Below, piece after piece: positions 7,163 to 14,565 of a stretch of DNA of 21,780 bases. The DNA comes from Anaerolineae bacterium (lineage in GTDB: Bacteria; Chloroflexota; Anaerolineae; 4572-78; J111), in the NCBI GenBank assembly GCA_023151115.1, contig JAKLJP010000032.1, forward strand, positions 67,237-89,016, written 5' to 3'. The notes beneath the pieces were generated by a model. The model was not told the origin of the DNA and searched no databases. It saw only the letters and a list, made by a program, of their open reading frames with translations. Both the position numbers and the translations under genes were made by a program. The number at the start of each line of letters is the position of its first letter. The first letter of the stretch is position 1.

Positions 7163-9564
7163 TGAAATTTCTCAACCCCCGCTGGCGTAAGGTCATCCGC
7201 GACCTGGCGGATAACAAGGCCAGGACGGCGCTGGTGGTCTTGTCCATCGCCGTGGGCGTTCTGGCCGTCGGCGTGGTTTCAGGGACACGCAGCATTTTTG
7301 GCGGCCAACTGGAGACCAGTTATGCGGCTACCAACCCACCCAGCGCCAGCCTGGTGGTCAACGGCGATTTCGACCAGTCAGTGGTAGATACCATTCGGGC
7401 TATGCGCGAGATTGAAGCCGCCGAGGGACGGCGTGTGGTCAGCGCCCGCTACCGGGTAGGGCCGGACGATGAATGGAAGCCGATCAGCCTGGAAGCGCGA
7501 GCGATGAACGACTACGACAGGATGAACATCGCCAAGCTCTGGCCGGAACAGGGCGACTGGCCGCCGCCCGAAAAAGCGATCCTGGTCGAACGGACCTCCC
7601 TCGACTGGATGGGCCTCGAGGTTGGCGACAGCATCACCCTGCGCACCCTGGACGGCTATGAACGGACGATGCGCATCGCCGGGACCGTTCATGACGTGGG
7701 CGAGCGTCCGGCCCCACTGGCCGGCCAGGCGTTTGGTTTTATCAGCCTGGATACCCTGGCCTGGCTGCGCCAACCGGCCGCTTTCAATCGGGTGGAGTTT
7801 GTGGTGGCCCAGGATAAGTCGAATCAGGCCCACGTGGAAGCCGTCGCCAAAGAGGTCAGCCGGAAAATCGAGGGGGCCGGCCTGGAAATTATGTCCACCG
7901 TCAACCGGCGGCCGGGCGATTATCCGGTCAATGATGTCGTCCAGCCGCTGCTGCTGCTGTTGAACGCTTCGGCGCTGCTGGCGTTGGGGTTGAGCGGCTT
8001 CCTGGTCATTAATACCATTTCGGCCATCCTGGCCCAGCAAACCCGCCAGATTGGGGTGATGAAAGCCATCGGCGGCCAGCAGGGCCAGATTATGAACCTC
8101 TATTTTGCTACGGTGTTGGCTTACGGCCTGCTGTCGTTGTTCCTGGCCGTGCCGCTGGGGGTGGTCGGGGCCTGGCGGCTGGCCGGCTATCTTTCGCAGC
8201 AGCTTAACTTCGACCTGGTGCGGACCACGATGTCGCCCGAAGTGCTGCTAATCCAGGTAGCCATTGGCCTGTTGACGCCGCTGCTGGCCGCGCTGTACCC
8301 CATCGTGGCCGGGGTGCGGGTCAGCGTGCGCGAGGCCATCAGCAACTACGGCCTGGGCCAGGGAACTTTTGGGGAGAGTTGGCTGGACCGGCTGCTGCAA
8401 CGGCTGCGCGGCCTGTCGCGCCCGCTGATGCTTTCGCTGCGCAATACCTTTCGCCGCAAAGACCGGCTGCTGCTGACCCTGATCACCCTAAGTGTGGCCG
8501 GAATGGCCTTTATCGCTATTTTCAGCGTGCGCGCCTCGCTGGAGCAGACCCTGGATGACGCCCTTAACTACTGGCAGTTCGACATTCGGGTGCGGTTCGA
8601 GGGCGATTACCGGGTACGGGAGATCGAGCAGATTGCTTTGGAAGTGCCGGGGGTAACGGTGGCCGAGAGTTGGGGGGCCAAATCGGTGCGCCGGCTGCGG
8701 CCCGAGGGGGTGGAAGGCGAGGCCGTGCTTTTGCTGGCCCCGGAGGCCGATACGACAATGATCCAGGCCACCCTGCTGGAGGGTCGCTGGCTGCGCCCTG
8801 ACGATACCAACGCCCTGGTGGTCAATACCGATTTCCTGTACGATGAGCCGGATCTGGGGCTGGGCGACGTGGTCATCCTAAAATTTGGTGAGCGCCAGAC
8901 TAACTGGCAGATTGTGGGCATCATTCGCGGCACGCTGGCCGGGCCTATGCTCTACGCCAACTATCCCTACTACACCCGCGCCGCGCACGAGGTTGGCCGG
9001 GCCGCTTCGGTCCAGATCATCACTCAGGCCAACGATATGGAGAGCCTGACCCAAACCGCCCGGCAACTTGAGCAAAAATTCAACCGGGCCGGCTTTAAGG
9101 TGGCCGAGGTGCGGACCATTATGAGCCTGCGCGAGAACGTGCAGCTCATGCTCAATATCCTGATTGTTTTTCTGCTGGCCGTTGCGGTGCTGCTGGCCGT
9201 TGTCGGCGGCCTGGGGCTGATGGGCACGATGAGCATCAACGTGCTGGAGCGCACCCGTGAAATCGGGGTGATGCGGGCCATCGGCGCTTCCGATGGGGCC
9301 ATTCTGCGCATCGTCATCGTCGAGGGCATCGTCATCGGGGTGTTGAGTTGGGTCAGTGGCACACTGCTGGCAGTGCCGCTCAGCAAAATTTTGAGCGATC
9401 TGACCGGCCAGGCCCTCTTTCAAGCGCCGCTGTCCTACATCTTCTCGCTGCCCGGAGTCGCGCTGTGGCTGGTCGTGGCTATTCTCCTGGCCGCCCTGGC
9501 CAGCTTTTTGCCGGCCCGCAGCGCATCCCGGCTGACCGTGCGCGAGGTACTGGCGTATGAATAA
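7162..9564 (+). CDS. Duplicated FtsX/MacB-like ABC transporter permease
   Basis: This 800-residue membrane protein has two FtsX modules in tandem. The N-terminal half has a helix at about 22-41, a large extracytoplasmic MacB-type domain, and helices at about 262-283, 313-335 and 362-385. The second half repeats this: a helix at about 436-456, a second periplasmic-type domain, and helices at about 663-688, 715-738 and 765-785. Each half carries the family motif after its second helix: IGVMKAIGG and IGVMRAIGA. The ATG at 7162 was chosen over a TTG six bases upstream because AAGAAGGAA (7147-7155) is well placed for it. One protein would supply both halves of the transmembrane unit. The substrate is unknown; a peptide, lipid or lipoprotein is typical. 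Confidence 0.9.
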   Translation: MKFLNPRWRKVIRDLADNKARTALVVLSIAVGVLAVGVVSGTRSIFGGQLETSYAATNPPSASLVVNGDFDQSVVDTIRAMREIEAAEGRRVVSARYRVGPDDEWKPISLEARAMNDYDRMNIAKLWPEQGDWPPPEKAILVERTSLDWMGLEVGDSITLRTLDGYERTMRIAGTVHDVGERPAPLAGQAFGFISLDTLAWLRQPAAFNRVEFVVAQDKSNQAHVEAVAKEVSRKIEGAGLEIMSTVNRRPGDYPVNDVVQPLLLLLNASALLALGLSGFLVINTISAILAQQTRQIGVMKAIGGQQGQIMNLYFATVLAYGLLSLFLAVPLGVVGAWRLAGYLSQQLNFDLVRTTMSPEVLLIQVAIGLLTPLLAALYPIVAGVRVSVREAISNYGLGQGTFGESWLDRLLQRLRGLSRPLMLSLRNTFRRKDRLLLTLITLSVAGMAFIAIFSVRASLEQTLDDALNYWQFDIRVRFEGDYRVREIEQIALEVPGVTVAESWGAKSVRRLRPEGVEGEAVLLLAPEADTTMIQATLLEGRWLRPDDTNALVVNTDFLYDEPDLGLGDVVILKFGERQTNWQIVGIIRGTLAGPMLYANYPYYTRAAHEVGRAASVQIITQANDMESLTQTARQLEQKFNRAGFKVAEVRTIMSLRENVQLMLNILIVFLLAVAVLLAVVGGLGLMGTMSINVLERTREIGVMRAIGASDGAILRIVIVEGIVIGVLSWVSGTLLAVPLSKILSDLTGQALFQAPLSYIFSLPGVALWLVVAILLAALASFLPARSASRLTVREVLAYE

Positions 9565-9591
9565 ACATCTTCGCAACTTCTTAAAAACTTT
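9565..9591. repeat. Copy 2 of the 27-bp direct repeat
   Basis: This starts on the base after the permease stop codon and matches 6081-6107 at 26 of 27 positions. It opens a non-coding region (9565-10088) made mostly of repeats. Confidence 0.85.
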
Positions 9592-9601
9592 GCTTTATAA
9601 A

Positions 9602-9622
9602 GAGATTAGAGATTGGAGATTA
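9602..9622. repeat. Three tandem 7-bp units
   Basis: GAGATTA, GAGATTG and GAGATTA follow each other without a gap. This is a short tandem repeat in the non-coding region after the permease gene. Confidence 0.7.
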
Positions 9623-9640
9623 AGGATTTCCAATCGCGTG

Positions 9641-9756
9641 AGGCTGTTCCAAGATTGAAATCAGTCAAAACGTGTTGCGTCTTGCGTAAAGACAAACGGA
9701 ATACGCAAGACGCAACACGTAACACGAATCGAATAACTATTTTGTTGGAACTGCCT
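9641..9756. mobile_element. 116-bp palindromic element with terminal repeats and a 19-bp perfect stem
   Basis: The ends AGGCTGTTCCAA (9641-9652) and TTGGAACTGCCT (9745-9756) are inverted with one mismatch. Inside, ACGTGTTGCGTCTTGCGTA (9670-9688) and its exact complement (9702-9720) form a 19-bp stem around a 13-base loop. There is no coding sequence. It looks like a MITE or REP-type element. A partial relative lies at 9849-9920. Confidence 0.65.
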
Positions 9757-9811
9757 TAGGAAAAAGGTCATAAGACTGACAGGCCAAAACACCTAATTTT
9801 TGGGGTGCAAA

Positions 9812-9843
9812 TTTGGGCAATCCTGTGTTACTGTAAGCCCAAA
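9812..9843. repeat. Short hairpin between palindromic elements
   Basis: TTTGGGC (9812-9818) pairs perfectly with GCCCAAA (9837-9843) across an 18-base loop. No U-tract follows, and no function is assigned. Confidence 0.4.
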
Positions 9844-9848
9844 ATAGA

Positions 9849-9920
9849 AGACTGTTCCAAAATTTAAAGCTGTCAAAGGGTGTTGTGTCTTGCGTGTTCC
9901 GTTAAAGATTACGCAAGACG
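9849..9920. repeat. Truncated second copy of the 9641-9756 palindromic element
   Basis: Positions 9849-9896 align with 9641-9688 (both contain CTGTTCCAA, then TCAAA, then GTCTTGCGT). The stem is shorter: GTCTTGCGT (9887-9895) with ACGCAAGAC (9911-9919). The loop carries TTCCGTT (9897-9903), whereas the first copy carries its reverse complement AACGGAA (9695-9701). The right terminal repeat is missing. Confidence 0.6.
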
Positions 9921-9958
9921 GATTAAAAAATCATAGTAAAAATGTTATCACTCAGCTT

Positions 9959-10051
9959 CATGTCATTTCGAGACCGAAGGTCGAGAAATCTTCAAGGCAC
10001 AACACGAAAAGCAAGGTATCGGGGATTTCTCCCTGCGGTCGAAATGACATG
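9959..10051. repeat. 93-bp inverted repeat of the GTCATTTCGA...GAGAAATC type
   Basis: CATGTCATTTCGA (9959-9971) and TCGAAATGACATG (10039-10051) are perfectly complementary. Both arms continue with related sequence ending in GAGAAATC (9983-9990, and reversed at about 10024-10031). The left arm carries a small internal hairpin, GACC-GAA-GGTC (9972-9982). It resembles a palindromic intergenic repeat type I recall from many bacterial genomes, but I cannot check the match here. It lies just upstream of the coiled-coil lipoprotein gene. Confidence 0.6.
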
Positions 10052-10088
10052 GTTGAGCAGTTACGTAAAAACAAAAGGAGTTATCCCC

Positions 10089-11312
10089 ATGAAGCAAAAC
10101 AATCTCTCCGGTTCCATCCTGCTGACTGTCCTGATATTGGGTCTGCTGCTCACAGGCTGCCGAAATGCCCGCAGCGAACCAAACGCCCAGGCGACCATTG
10201 ACGCGGCTGTAGCCGCTACCGCAAACGCCCAGCAGTCTGTCGAGGCCACGATTGCGGCGGCAGTTGCGGCCACCGCTACTGCTCAGGCCACGCCGCCCGT
10301 CCCCACGGCGGTCCCTACTCCGGTCGTCATTAACCAAACCATCAACCTGACCCAAACGACCACGGTCAACCCGACTCCGGCAGCAGCGCAAGATTATACC
10401 ACCCTTTCGGAAGAAGAATTGGTCGCCTTGATCGAGCAATCTGTGACCCAGGCCGCCGCTGCGACCAACCAATACTCCACCGAAACGGCCAATGCTACGG
10501 CTGACGATACGGTGACAGCCGAAGAAGTTCAAACGGTCGAAGTTTATGTGCAGGGGGCGGAAGAGGCTATCAATACGGCGGAAGAGGCCATGGCCGCTTA
10601 TTATGAGCTTTACTATGATCTGGCCGTGGAAACCCAGGCTGAACTGGCCGAACTCAATCAAACTTTAGAGGAGCTTTCCGGCTCGGTTGACGAGATGAAT
10701 GAAACGTTGGTGGAGATCAACGAGACCTTGAATGAAGGCGTCGCCCTGGCCGAAGAAACGATTGCCGCCCTGGAAGCAACGGCCCAGGCTGCCAGTACCC
10801 AGGTGGCCGAATTGCAGCAGCAGGCGCAAACCTGGCAGGCCAATTACCAGGCTCAGATGGAAGCGCGGGTGACAAACGCCTTGAACATCCAGCCGACCCA
10901 ACGGGCCGACACCCCCCAGGCCGCGCTTCAGGATACCTTCGCTTTTCTGCAAAGCGGGCAGCAGGCCCTGGCCGATCAACGGCTGACCCCAGATGAATTG
11001 ACCACGATTGCTCAGCTTGGGGCCAATGCCAAAGCCGGGCTGGCCGCCCAAAACCAGCCCCAACTTCAGCAGTTATCGGGCACTATCTCTACCATCACCG
11101 AACAACTGGCCCGCGGCAATCTCTCCCAGGCGCAGGCTTCGCTGGACCAGTTCAATAGTTCGCTGGGCAGCATCGCTCAATTGGACCTCAGTTCGGGGCT
11201 GGCTGACGGGCCATTAGCCAACCCACCCGACCGCCCCGACTTGCAACTGGACCCCGGCGGGCGATCTGGCGACGGGCCATTAGCCAATCCGCCCAGCCGC
11301 CCAACCCGGTAA
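10089..11312 (+). CDS. Coiled-coil lipoprotein with internal repeats
   Basis: This 407-residue protein has a lipoprotein signal ending in LTGC with Cys24. Two near-identical Ala-rich segments follow, ATIDAAVAATANAQ (35-48) and ATIAAAVAATATAQ (53-66), then a Thr/Pro linker (about 67-98). A long acidic helical region rich in Glu, Ala and Gln (about 105-265) is a likely coiled coil. A second helical region (about 275-365) precedes a Gly/Pro-rich tail with DGPLANPPxRP twice (373-383 and 395-405). The start at 10089 is set by AAGGAG (10075-10080) eight bases upstream; an in-frame ATG at 9942 lies before the inverted repeat and lacks a site. Function is unknown. It would be anchored on the outer face of the membrane. 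Confidence 0.82.
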   Translation: MKQNNLSGSILLTVLILGLLLTGCRNARSEPNAQATIDAAVAATANAQQSVEATIAAAVAATATAQATPPVPTAVPTPVVINQTINLTQTTTVNPTPAAAQDYTTLSEEELVALIEQSVTQAAAATNQYSTETANATADDTVTAEEVQTVEVYVQGAEEAINTAEEAMAAYYELYYDLAVETQAELAELNQTLEELSGSVDEMNETLVEINETLNEGVALAEETIAALEATAQAASTQVAELQQQAQTWQANYQAQMEARVTNALNIQPTQRADTPQAALQDTFAFLQSGQQALADQRLTPDELTTIAQLGANAKAGLAAQNQPQLQQLSGTISTITEQLARGNLSQAQASLDQFNSSLGSIAQLDLSSGLADGPLANPPDRPDLQLDPGGRSGDGPLANPPSRPTR

Positions 11313-11336
11313 AGCCGTTCCTAATCCGATTCTTCC

Positions 11337-11372
11337 AACAAAAAACCCTCCTACAGTGGAGGGTTTTTTGTT
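11337..11372. terminator. Bidirectional intrinsic terminator
   Basis: A 15-bp perfect stem, AACAAAAAACCCTCC (11337-11351) with GGAGGGTTTTTTGTT (11358-11372), closes a 6-base loop. The T-run serves the plus-strand lipoprotein gene, and the A-run on the other arm gives a T-run for the minus-strand dehydrogenase gene. It lies exactly between these convergent genes. Confidence 0.9.
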
Positions 11373-11380
11373 CTACTTTA

Positions 11381-12364
11381 TTAACCATAAACGCTCGGAT
11401 TCACACAATTCGGCAGGCGTTCCCCTCTGAGTCCGGCCAATAGATTCTCCGCCGCCATCGTGGCCATCTTCTCGCGGGCGGTGATGCTGGCGCTGCCGAT
11501 ATGGGGCAACACGGTGGCGTTGGGCAGGCTGAGGAGGGGATTATCGGCGGGCAGAGGTTCGGGGGTGGTCACGTCCAATCCGGCGTAGGCAATGACCCCC
11601 TGCCGTAGCGCTTCAATCAGAGCGGCCTGATCCACCACGTCGCCGCGAGCGGTGTTGATGAGGGTGGCCGTCGGTTTCATCTTTCGCAGCCGCTCGGCAT
11701 TGATGAAATGTTTGGTGTCGGGGGTCGAAGGGAAATGCAGGCTGACAAAATCGCTCTCGGCCAGCAGGGTGTCTAAATCCACCCAAGTTGCGCCCATTTC
11801 TTCAGCGGCGGGGTTGGGCCGGCGATTATAATACAGCAAGCGCACGTTGAAACCTTGCAGCCGCCGCGCCACCGCCAGGCCAATCCGGCCCAGCCCAATG
11901 ATACCGACCGTGCTGCCATAGACATCCGGGCCGGTGTAGCCCATTGGCTCCCAGGTGCGCCATTTGCCGGCCTTGACCGCCTCGGCAGCTCGCACAAGCT
12001 GGCGGGCCGTGCCCAGCAGCAGGGCCAGGGTCAGATCGGCGGTGGCTTCGGTGAGGACGCCGGGGGTGTTACCTACGGGAATGCCGCGCCGGGTGCAGGC
12101 GTCCACGTCAACACTATCATAGCCAACGGCCATCAAGCTGACCACTTTGAGCTGCGGTCCGGCAGCGGTGAGCAGTTCCTCGTCAATCTTTTCGGTCAGC
12201 AAGCAGTACAGGCCGTCAATACCTTGTACTTTTTGCAGCAAGACTTCTCGCGGCGGCGGCAGTTCGCCCGGCCAAACTTCGGACTCGATGTCGGGGGCAT
12301 TGAGGATAAGGTCGAGTCCTTTTTGAGAGACGATACGAGTGACAAAAACGCGTTGTTTAATCAT
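11381..12364 (-). CDS. D-2-hydroxyacid dehydrogenase, glyoxylate/hydroxypyruvate reductase-like
   Basis: This 327-residue cytoplasmic enzyme belongs to the NAD(P)-dependent D-isomer-specific 2-hydroxyacid dehydrogenases, which interconvert 2-oxoacids and D-2-hydroxyacids. The Rossmann motif is GLGRIG (157-162). The catalytic triad is R240 in NTARGDVVD, E269 in TTPEPLP and H288 in VLPHIGS. The sequence around MAVGYDSVDVDAC is closest, by memory, to glyoxylate/hydroxypyruvate reductases, but the substrate is not certain. R182 in NRRPNP after the second strand suggests that NADPH may be used. It begins two bases after the DUF3048 lipoprotein gene, with a weak ribosome-binding site, so expression is probably coupled. 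Confidence 0.92.
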   Translation of the reverse strand: MIKQRVFVTRIVSQKGLDLILNAPDIESEVWPGELPPPREVLLQKVQGIDGLYCLLTEKIDEELLTAAGPQLKVVSLMAVGYDSVDVDACTRRGIPVGNTPGVLTEATADLTLALLLGTARQLVRAAEAVKAGKWRTWEPMGYTGPDVYGSTVGIIGLGRIGLAVARRLQGFNVRLLYYNRRPNPAAEEMGATWVDLDTLLAESDFVSLHFPSTPDTKHFINAERLRKMKPTATLINTARGDVVDQAALIEALRQGVIAYAGLDVTTPEPLPADNPLLSLPNATVLPHIGSASITAREKMATMAAENLLAGLRGERLPNCVNPSVYG

Positions 12365-12366
12365 TT

Positions 12367-13701
12367 TTATGGCCCTGTACTGGCATCTTCGATATCTTCA
12401 ACGCCAATCGTATAATAAGTCGGCACCACCTCGACCCAGGTGTTGCCGGGTTTGAGGCTGTAGGGCGTGCCATCTTCGAGGGTAAAGTAGGGCGTGCGCG
12501 TCCCATCCGTTTCCCAGAAGCCTTTATTCAGCTTGCCATCGCGGAAGAACCAGGCCGGCCCCTTGCCGTTGACGATAATCCGCACCGAAGTGGCCCCGTT
12601 GCTGTCTTCGACAATGTCGGTATCCTGATGCTCGGCAAAATAGACAATCACGTTTGAAGCGGCAATCTGTTGGCCGTCAAGAGCATCGGTCAAGGGTGAG
12701 CCAATAATCCAGCGACCATATTTGCCACTGGCGGCATCGTAATGCCACTCGGTAAAACAGGTGCTGCGCGGGTAATAGATGTAAATATTTTCGCCCGGCT
12801 CGCCGGTCTCGATGGTCTCGCTGAACAAAAAGCCCTGCAACGGCACCGCCGCTTCCATCTTTTTCTTGGCCATATAAGCGCGGGCGACCTGGGCGTTGAA
12901 CACAGCGCGGGTCTGCCAGCCTTCGTTGGGCAGGTGGTGGTAGGGGTCGGGGTTGTAGAATTGATCCAGATCGGTGATGGAAGATTGGGAGACTTCCCAG
13001 CGCACCGGGTCGGAGCCGCCGGAGTGAGCCAGCGCGCCGCCGTATTGGGGCACTAATTGCAGGTTAATCAGCCGGACAGAGCGAATGGGGCCAAGCAGTT
13101 CCGGCGTTTCCGACAGATAAATGGCGGTAAAGCGGGTGGTCCACCATTCCACAATCTCTTCGTAAACCATATCGGCTAAATTGAGGCCGCGCTGCGGGCG
13201 CGCGCCGACATCATTGCCAATGCGGACCATCAACGGGCGGCGTTTCAGCACTGACGGATCGGCGACGGGCAGGCCGGTCAGCGGGTTGATGCCTTCGGCG
13301 TGGGTGATAGTCGGCAGGGGGGTGCTGGTCGGCAGCGGAGTTGCCGTCGGTGGGGGTGGCGGCGAGGTTGGGGTGGGCGATGATGCGGGAGGCGAGGAGG
13401 CGAGGGTAGCGGTAATGGTAGATTTAGCGCCAATAGGCGTAGGAGTGGATGGGCGGCGGGTCGGCGTTTTGACCACGCGGGTAGGGGTGGCAGTCGGCGG
13501 GCCAAGCGTGGGTGAGGGGGTGCGGGTGGGAGCGGGGGAAGCAAGGGGTGGGGGAGTGAGGGTGGGAGATGTGACCTCAACAGCGGCGTTGGTAGCTGCG
13601 ACCGTTGGATTTTGAGCCACTTCGGTCGGGGATGGAGCGCTGTTGCAAGCGGTCAGGACAAGAGAAAGTATGACGACAAGCAGGACAAAATTGGGGCGCA
13701 T
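12367..13701 (-). CDS. DUF3048 (YerB-like) lipoprotein with long Thr/Pro linker
   Basis: This 444-residue protein has a lipoprotein signal with lipobox LTAC and Cys19. A very long Thr/Pro/Ser linker covers about 20-133. The globular part matches the DUF3048/YerB family: NPLTGLPV (139-146), RPLMVRIGND (155-164), a DMVYEEIVEW segment, and PIRSVR (205-210). YerB-type proteins are secreted or lipid-anchored with no settled function. The start at 13701 was chosen over 13716 because GGAGGAG ends three bases before it. It leads a two-gene operon with the D-2-hydroxyacid dehydrogenase. The linker DNA contains GGAGGCGAGGAGGCG (plus strand), also seen in the penicillin-binding protein gene. Confidence 0.88.
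   Translation of the reverse strand: MRPNFVLLVVILSLVLTACNSAPSPTEVAQNPTVAATNAAVEVTSPTLTPPPLASPAPTRTPSPTLGPPTATPTRVVKTPTRRPSTPTPIGAKSTITATLASSPPASSPTPTSPPPPPTATPLPTSTPLPTITHAEGINPLTGLPVADPSVLKRRPLMVRIGNDVGARPQRGLNLADMVYEEIVEWWTTRFTAIYLSETPELLGPIRSVRLINLQLVPQYGGALAHSGGSDPVRWEVSQSSITDLDQFYNPDPYHHLPNEGWQTRAVFNAQVARAYMAKKKMEAAVPLQGFLFSETIETGEPGENIYIYYPRSTCFTEWHYDAASGKYGRWIIGSPLTDALDGQQIAASNVIVYFAEHQDTDIVEDSNGATSVRIIVNGKGPAWFFRDGKLNKGFWETDGTRTPYFTLEDGTPYSLKPGNTWVEVVPTYYTIGVEDIEDASTGP
13388..13402. repeat. 15-mer shared with the penicillin-binding protein gene
   Basis: GGAGGCGAGGAGGCG on the plus strand is identical to 17536-17550. Here it is read on the opposite strand as part of the Ser/Pro linker of the DUF3048 lipoprotein. 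At 17536 it is the left arm of an in-frame palindrome. Confidence 0.6.
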
Positions 13702-13730
13702 TTCTCCTCCATTCATTCCAGAGGAGACGC

Positions 13731-13739
13731 ATTATAACA
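13731..13739 (-). promoter_or_regulatory. Extended -10 promoter of the DUF3048 lipoprotein operon
   Basis: On the minus strand TGTTATAAT (13731-13739) is a perfect TGnTATAAT extended -10 box. No good -35 is seen. Transcription would start near 13724, about 23 bases before the start codon at 13701. Confidence 0.5.
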
Positions 13740-13831
13740 CAAGCTGACCAAGACGGGAAGAACGAGCCTGTTCAGGGCTGAATAACCGATATTTTTTCCT
13801 CTTCCCTTCAAACCGGATTCAAACCAGGACC

Positions 13832-13840
13832 TGTTACAAT
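13832..13840 (+). promoter_or_regulatory. Extended -10 promoter candidate for the single-domain regulator
   Basis: TGTTACAAT matches TGnTATAAT at all but one position. The leader to the gene at 13995 would be about 150 bases. The -35 region is weak. Confidence 0.4.
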
Positions 13841-13921
13841 AAGACCATAAATTCTGTCTGTTTGGCGTTTCGGGGCTTTACTGACGCGGTTGTAACTGCA
13901 CCTTAAATAGAGACAACAAAC

Positions 13922-13989
13922 TACCTCACCGGCCAAAGATACCAGGAACCAAAAGTCAACAGCTCTGCCTGACATTCAAATGTGAGGTA
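13922..13989 (+). promoter_or_regulatory. Possible ribosome-binding-site sequestering stem
   Basis: TACCTCAC (13922-13929) is perfectly complementary to GTGAGGTA (13982-13989), which contains the GAGGT ribosome-binding site of the gene at 13995. Pairing would hide the site. A short hairpin, ACATT-CA-AATGT (13972-13983), lies just before it. The element is inferred from complementarity only. Confidence 0.35.
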
Positions 13990-13994
13990 AAAAG

Positions 13995-14372
13995 ATGGGT
14001 GAACAGCTCTACGCGCGGATCATTATTGCCGAAGATGATCGGCTGACTGGCCAACTCCTTGAACTTATTATCATCGGTGTGTGTCCCCTGGGTCATATCT
14101 CCCTGGTCCCCAATGGGCAAGAAGCCCTTCAACTCTATGAACAATTTGGGGCTGATCTGATTATTTCAGATAAAAATATGCCGCTGGTAGATGGCCTGGA
14201 ACTAACCCGCACCCTGCGGGCCAGAGGGGTATCTATTCCTATTATCATTATCTCTGGTAACACTGCGATAGAAAAGGAAGCTAAAAAAGCGGGGGCAACC
14301 CTGGTGTTGGGTAAGCCGGGAGTATACCGCCAACTACCCCAGTTACTGCCTAAGCTGTTATTGCCAAACTAA
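13995..14372 (+). CDS. Single-domain (CheY-like) response regulator
   Basis: This 125-residue protein is a receiver domain with no output domain. The acidic pocket is E13-D14-D15, the phosphoacceptor is D59 in LIISDKNMPLVDG, S87 in IIISGN takes the Thr/Ser position and K107 in LGKPG is the conserved lysine. It would relay phosphate or act by protein contact, as CheY or Spo0F do. No kinase or chemotaxis gene is next to it, so its partner is unknown. The ribosome-binding site is GAGGT at 13984-13988. The segment KPGVYRQ differs from the usual KPF at the switch face. The 193 bases after it hold nothing that I can assign. Confidence 0.9.
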   Translation: MGEQLYARIIIAEDDRLTGQLLELIIIGVCPLGHISLVPNGQEALQLYEQFGADLIISDKNMPLVDGLELTRTLRARGVSIPIIIISGNTAIEKEAKKAGATLVLGKPGVYRQLPQLLPKLLLPN

Positions 14373-14565
14373 CTTGCCTCACCGAAAATAAACCCCTTCC
14401 CTCTTAACCAGGACACGATAGCCTCATCATTTAATAGCTCTCCCCTCCGTAGAATTATCTAGCACTACCTTTATAGTTTTTGGACAGAGACATTGTATAA
14501 AACATCAATAGGAAATGTGCCAGAAAAATAACGGAAAAGGTTAGAGTTTCAGAAACCAGCCCATT

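Noticed and set aside
9942..10088. Upstream in-frame extension of the coiled-coil lipoprotein
   Set aside because: It is encoded by the 9959-10051 inverted repeat and would place the lipobox 73 residues from the start.
9963..10661. Minus-strand open frame of 232 codons
   Set aside because: It is antisense to the coiled-coil lipoprotein, has biased low-complexity composition and lacks a start signal.
13181..13615. Plus-strand open frame of 144 codons rich in Gly and Val
   Set aside because: It is the antisense shadow of the Thr/Pro linker of the DUF3048 lipoprotein gene.
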